From Methylacidiphilaceae bacterium (GTDB lineage Bacteria > Verrucomicrobiota > Verrucomicrobiia > Methylacidiphilales > Methylacidiphilaceae): a DNA stretch of 8,605 nt. The notes beneath the pieces are model-generated. The model did not search any database, was not told the DNA's origin, and saw nothing but the letters and a program-made list of their open reading frames with translations. Shown here piece by piece: positions 7,055 through 8,605 of the stretch (positions are counted from its first letter, which is position 1; the number at the start of each line of letters is the position of its first letter). The stretch lies in assembly GCA_028687155.1 (NCBI GenBank), contig JAQUAR010000017.1:1-8605 (forward strand), written 5' to 3'. Position numbers and translations under genes: made by a program.

Positions 7055-7243
7055 ATGGGCGCATTCGGGCGTAGAGTGAGAAGATCTCTGCTTCGCCTGT
7101 TGGACTTTTTGGTCTTCGTCGCTTTCTGTGTAGGCATGGTTCTGCTGATCCGGAATCATCTCGGTCAGAAGGAGAAGGTCGTGGTGGAGGGACGAAAAGG
7201 ACCGCTCTGGGAGATTCTGCCGAACGGCGAATCCCACCGGTGA
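7055..7243 (+). CDS. Small single-pass membrane protein, unknown function
   Basis: I do not recognise this 62-aa protein. It has a strongly basic N-terminus (RR at 6-7 and 9-10), one hydrophobic helix at about 15-32 (LLDFLVFVAFCVGMVLLI), then a polar, basic tail ending NGESHR. The charge bias predicts N-in topology with the C-terminal 29 residues outside. There is no cleavage site, so it is probably a membrane anchor rather than a secreted peptide. GGAG at 7041-7044 and AAGG at 7048-7051 precede the ATG. It is divergent from nrnA, and a GC-rich hairpin follows its stop directly. The coding call rests on the translation start context, the tidy helix and the absence of any better use of this stretch; its role is unknown. 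Confidence 0.6.
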   Translation: MGAFGRRVRRSLLRLLDFLVFVAFCVGMVLLIRNHLGQKEKVVVEGRKGPLWEILPNGESHR

Positions 7244-7246
7244 CCG

Positions 7247-7285
7247 GAGCCTGCCGCTCCTCCCCGGAGGGAGGCGCAGGGGCTC
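7247..7285 (+). terminator. GC-rich hairpin after the small membrane gene, possible terminator
   Basis: Three bases past the stop at 7243, GAGC-CTGC-CG-CTCC (7247-7260) can pair with GGAG-GC-GCAG-(GG)-GCTC (7270-7285) around a C-rich loop, with one 2x2 internal loop and a two-base bulge. There is no T-run after it, so it is at best an imperfect intrinsic terminator or a 3'-end stabilising hairpin. Pairing was traced by eye. Confidence 0.35.
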
Positions 7286-7396
7286 AAGCGCCGGCCGCTC
7301 CGCAGCCTGATCCCCCGGGAAGGGAGGGGAAGCCGCGCGTCCCGCCGAGTCCGAACGAGGTTGGCGCCGATTACTCTTGTGAGGAAATGGGCGAAT

Positions 7397-7420
7397 TTGT
7401 AGGCTACGGTAGCTTGTAGG
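7397..7420. repeat. Direct repeat TTGTAGG flanking a dyad, possible operator
   Basis: TTGTAGG occurs at 7397-7403 and again at 7414-7420. Between them GCTACGGTAGC (7403-7413) is a perfect dyad around one central base, overlapped by a second dyad GTAGGCTAC (7399-7407). The block lies 44-67 bases upstream of the start codon at 7464, in the more AT-rich half of a 220-base gap, where a promoter or regulator site would be expected. TTGTGA at 7378-7383 with TAGGCT 17 bases later is a weak promoter candidate that would overlap it. The rest of the gap, 7286-7396, shows nothing I can name. Confidence 0.35.
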
Positions 7421-7452
7421 ATGTGAATCATAGGCTGGGATTAACGCGAAAG

Positions 7453-7459
7453 AAGGAGG
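7453..7459 (+). promoter_or_regulatory. Strong ribosome binding site for the 117-aa exported protein
   Basis: AAGGAGG ends four bases before ATG 7464. It is one of the best SD matches in the window and fixes this start. Confidence 0.8.
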
Positions 7460-7463
7460 GACC

Positions 7464-7817
7464 ATGCGGATCGGAAAAAGCATTCTGGCTGGGGCGCTGC
7501 TACTTTGCGCAGGCGTGATGGGGCTTCGTGCGGAGGAAAAGCAGGAGGTTACCCTTAAGGGAGAGCTTGTTGATCTCTACTGTTATCTCGACCATGGTGC
7601 GGCAGGAGATAAGCATTCGAGCTGCGCCAGGAAATGCATCAACTTGGGATTGCCGGTAGGGCTCAAGGGGGACGATGGCAAGCTCTATATGCTCACGGGA
7701 GAGCATAAACCGCTAAAAGCCTCCGAGATTCCCAAGACGGAAAAGGTTACCGTCAAGGGGAAGCTGGTCAGCGCTGAGGGTTACAATCTGGTCGAGGACG
7801 CCGAATTCGAGCGCTAG
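7464..7817 (+). CDS. Exported small Cys/His protein, function unknown
   Basis: This 117-aa protein starts with a clear signal peptide: basic RIGK, hydrophobic ILAGALLLCAGVMG, and a likely signal peptidase I site after LRA (residue 23). Cys15 lies in the hydrophobic core without a proper lipobox, so it is probably not a lipoprotein. The mature part of about 94 residues begins with a beta-rich stretch (EVTLKGELVDLYCYLDH), carries a compact Cys/His cluster (Cys40, His44, His51, Cys54, Cys58), then GLPVGLKGDDGKLYMLTG and ends with a strand VTVKGKLVSAEGYNLVEDAEF. Two short KGELV/KGKLV strands framing a central insertion resemble small periplasmic OB-like folds; similar unnamed exported proteins occur in several phyla, from memory. 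The cluster suggests metal binding or disulfides. Codons look less GC-rich than those of the housekeeping genes. The gene is real; the function is not known. Confidence 0.85.
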   Translation: MRIGKSILAGALLLCAGVMGLRAEEKQEVTLKGELVDLYCYLDHGAAGDKHSSCARKCINLGLPVGLKGDDGKLYMLTGEHKPLKASEIPKTEKVTVKGKLVSAEGYNLVEDAEFER

Positions 7818-7915
7818 GGGTTCGAGGCGGTTGTTTCGAGCCGTTCCGCTGCGGCCGGGGCTCCTTCTGTAAGAGAAAAGGCAAGGAGACCGGATATTTA
7901 TTCTTTGTGAAGCGA

Positions 7916-8009
7916 GGCTGGATGCCCGCAGGCAAGGCATGTAGCCCGGCTGGCGCGACATGGTGGTTGACTGCATCTTGCGGTGCCGCGGGATGCTCCC
8001 CGCGACCGC
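7916..8009 (+). promoter_or_regulatory. Structured leader with two hairpins upstream of a membrane protein gene
   Basis: The 216-base gap between 7818 and 8033 contains two stems traced by eye. Hairpin A: GGCTGGATGCC (7916-7926) pairs with GGCATGTAGCC (7936-7946) around a nine-base loop, with one G-G mismatch and one G-U pair. Hairpin B: GCGGT-gc-CGCGGG (7980-7992) pairs with CCCGCGACCGC (7999-8009) around the loop ATGCTC. That is eleven Watson-Crick pairs interrupted by a two-base bulge. B ends 24 bases before the GTG at 8034. The first part of the gap (7818-7890) shows nothing I can name, and 7891-7909 is AT-rich (GGATATTTATTCTTTG) and could hold a -10 element. I cannot match this to a known riboswitch or RNA family. 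It may be a regulatory leader, an end-of-transcript structure for the upstream gene, or a repeat element. Confidence 0.45.
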
Positions 8010-8033
8010 TCCGGCGCGAGTAGAAGATTGGTT

Positions 8034-8605
8034 GTGAACGAATTCCGGGCATTTTTGGATACGCTCAAGCAGCCGGAGTACGTACATGTACTTCTCCATC
8101 CCATTCCCGTTTATGGGCTTGCTACGGCATTGGCCGCGTATCTCGCCGGTCTGGCCTTCAAGAGCCGGGCAACGCAGGTCGTGGCTCTTGCCCTCATCGT
8201 TCTGACTTCGGCCTCCGGTTGGGTCGTGCAGCACTACGGCGAGGAGGGGACGGATCGGGTGGAGACCATGATCACGCAGAAGCAAAAGGCTTGGTTGGAG
8301 GTCCACGAAGAGCGCGGCGAAAGAACGGTATGGATGCTCTACGGAACGGCCGCTATCGCGGCCGTGACCTTGGTCTCCTCCGCTCTCTTCCCCAAGGGAC
8401 TGAGCTTTTTTTCTTCCGCAACCGTGCTGGCCGCATCCGCCTCTCTCTTTTTGGGGCTCTGGACGAGCCATGCGGGAGGTCAGATCCACCACAAGGAGTT
8501 TTATTCGGGCCCCCCTCCGGAGGCGGAAAAGAAGTCCCGCGGCCAAAAGAGCTCACCGCCTGAGCCCGAGACGGCTGCACCTCCTGGCGAGAGTTCCGGG
8601 CCTCC
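8034..8605 (+). CDS. Multi-pass membrane protein, DUF2231-like (partial)
   Basis: The frame from GTG 8034 is open to the right edge (190 codons seen, no stop). It predicts an inner-membrane protein with four helices near residues 19-42, 48-66, 99-118 and 125-144, then a charged, Pro-rich tail (GPPPEAEKKSRG onward). Histidines sit at helix ends: His18, His22 in LLHPIPVYGL, His67 after helix 2, His91 in VHEERG, and His146 in TSHAGGQIHHKEF. The HP motif before helix 1 and the GG motif after helix 4 recall the DUF2231 family, members of which are thought to bind haem or take part in redox reactions; that match is from memory and moderate. TTG 8028 is an alternative start. No strong SD is seen. 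It follows the exported Cys/His protein after a structured gap. That it is a real membrane protein is likely; its function is open. Confidence 0.72.
   Translation, partial: MNEFRAFLDTLKQPEYVHVLLHPIPVYGLATALAAYLAGLAFKSRATQVVALALIVLTSASGWVVQHYGEEGTDRVETMITQKQKAWLEVHEERGERTVWMLYGTAAIAAVTLVSSALFPKGLSFFSSATVLAASASLFLGLWTSHAGGQIHHKEFYSGPPPEAEKKSRGQKSSPPEPETAAPPGESSGP

Noticed and set aside
7244..7380. Cobalamin-type or other known riboswitch in the gap before the 7464 gene
   Set aside because: Fragments such as GGGAAGG and GCCGAGTCCGAACGAGG recall parts of a B12-box leader, but the order and the other conserved boxes are missing, and the downstream gene is not a transporter or cobalamin enzyme.
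7713..8546. 277-codon open frame on the minus strand across the right end
   Set aside because: It overlaps the end of the exported protein gene, the gap and the membrane protein gene. The plus-strand readings give a signal peptide and clear helices, while this one is low-complexity Arg/Ser/Gly sequence with no motif.

Overview
This is a high-GC bacterial window (roughly 60% G+C by eye). It is densely packed with housekeeping genes on the left and in the middle, and has a sparser, less familiar right end. There are no rRNAs, tRNAs, CRISPR arrays, insertion sequences or phage genes. The gene content (AroC, AroK, ProC, RibF, TruB, NrnA, a CnoX-type thioredoxin) is universal and does not fix the taxon. 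The GC level, short intergenic gaps and protein style would suit Verrucomicrobiota or a neighbouring phylum, but that is a low-confidence inference.

Layout. (1) 1-660, minus strand: the first 220 codons of chorismate synthase (aroC), running off the left edge. (2) Divergent from it, 731-3710, plus strand: shikimate kinase (aroK), pyrroline-5-carboxylate reductase (proC, starting at a GTG that overlaps the aroK stop), a class I SAM-dependent O-methyltransferase, and a thioredoxin-TPR protein of the CnoX/YbbN type. Gaps are from -4 to about 23 bases, so this is probably one operon. (3) 6968 down to 3741, minus strand: nrnA, truB, ribF and a four-helix DUF2165 membrane protein, again with overlaps or very short gaps, convergent with the first operon at about 3711-3740. 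(4) 7055-8605, plus strand: a 62-aa single-pass membrane protein, a 117-aa exported Cys/His protein with a strong ribosome binding site, and a multi-pass His-bearing membrane protein that runs off the right edge. Two roughly 220-base gaps here hold hairpins and dyads rather than recognisable genes.

How the genes fit together. aroK and aroC face each other across 70 bases and supply the shikimate pathway steps shikimate to shikimate-3-phosphate and EPSP to chorismate. proC adds the last step of proline synthesis. The nrnA-truB-ribF set is a common bacterial combination of nanoRNA turnover, tRNA U55 pseudouridylation and FMN/FAD synthesis.

Nothing in the left 7 kb looks like an undescribed system. 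The part most worth a second look is 7.0-8.6 kb: a possible envelope redox or metal-handling pair, preceded by a strongly folded leader (7916-8009) that I cannot assign to a known RNA family.
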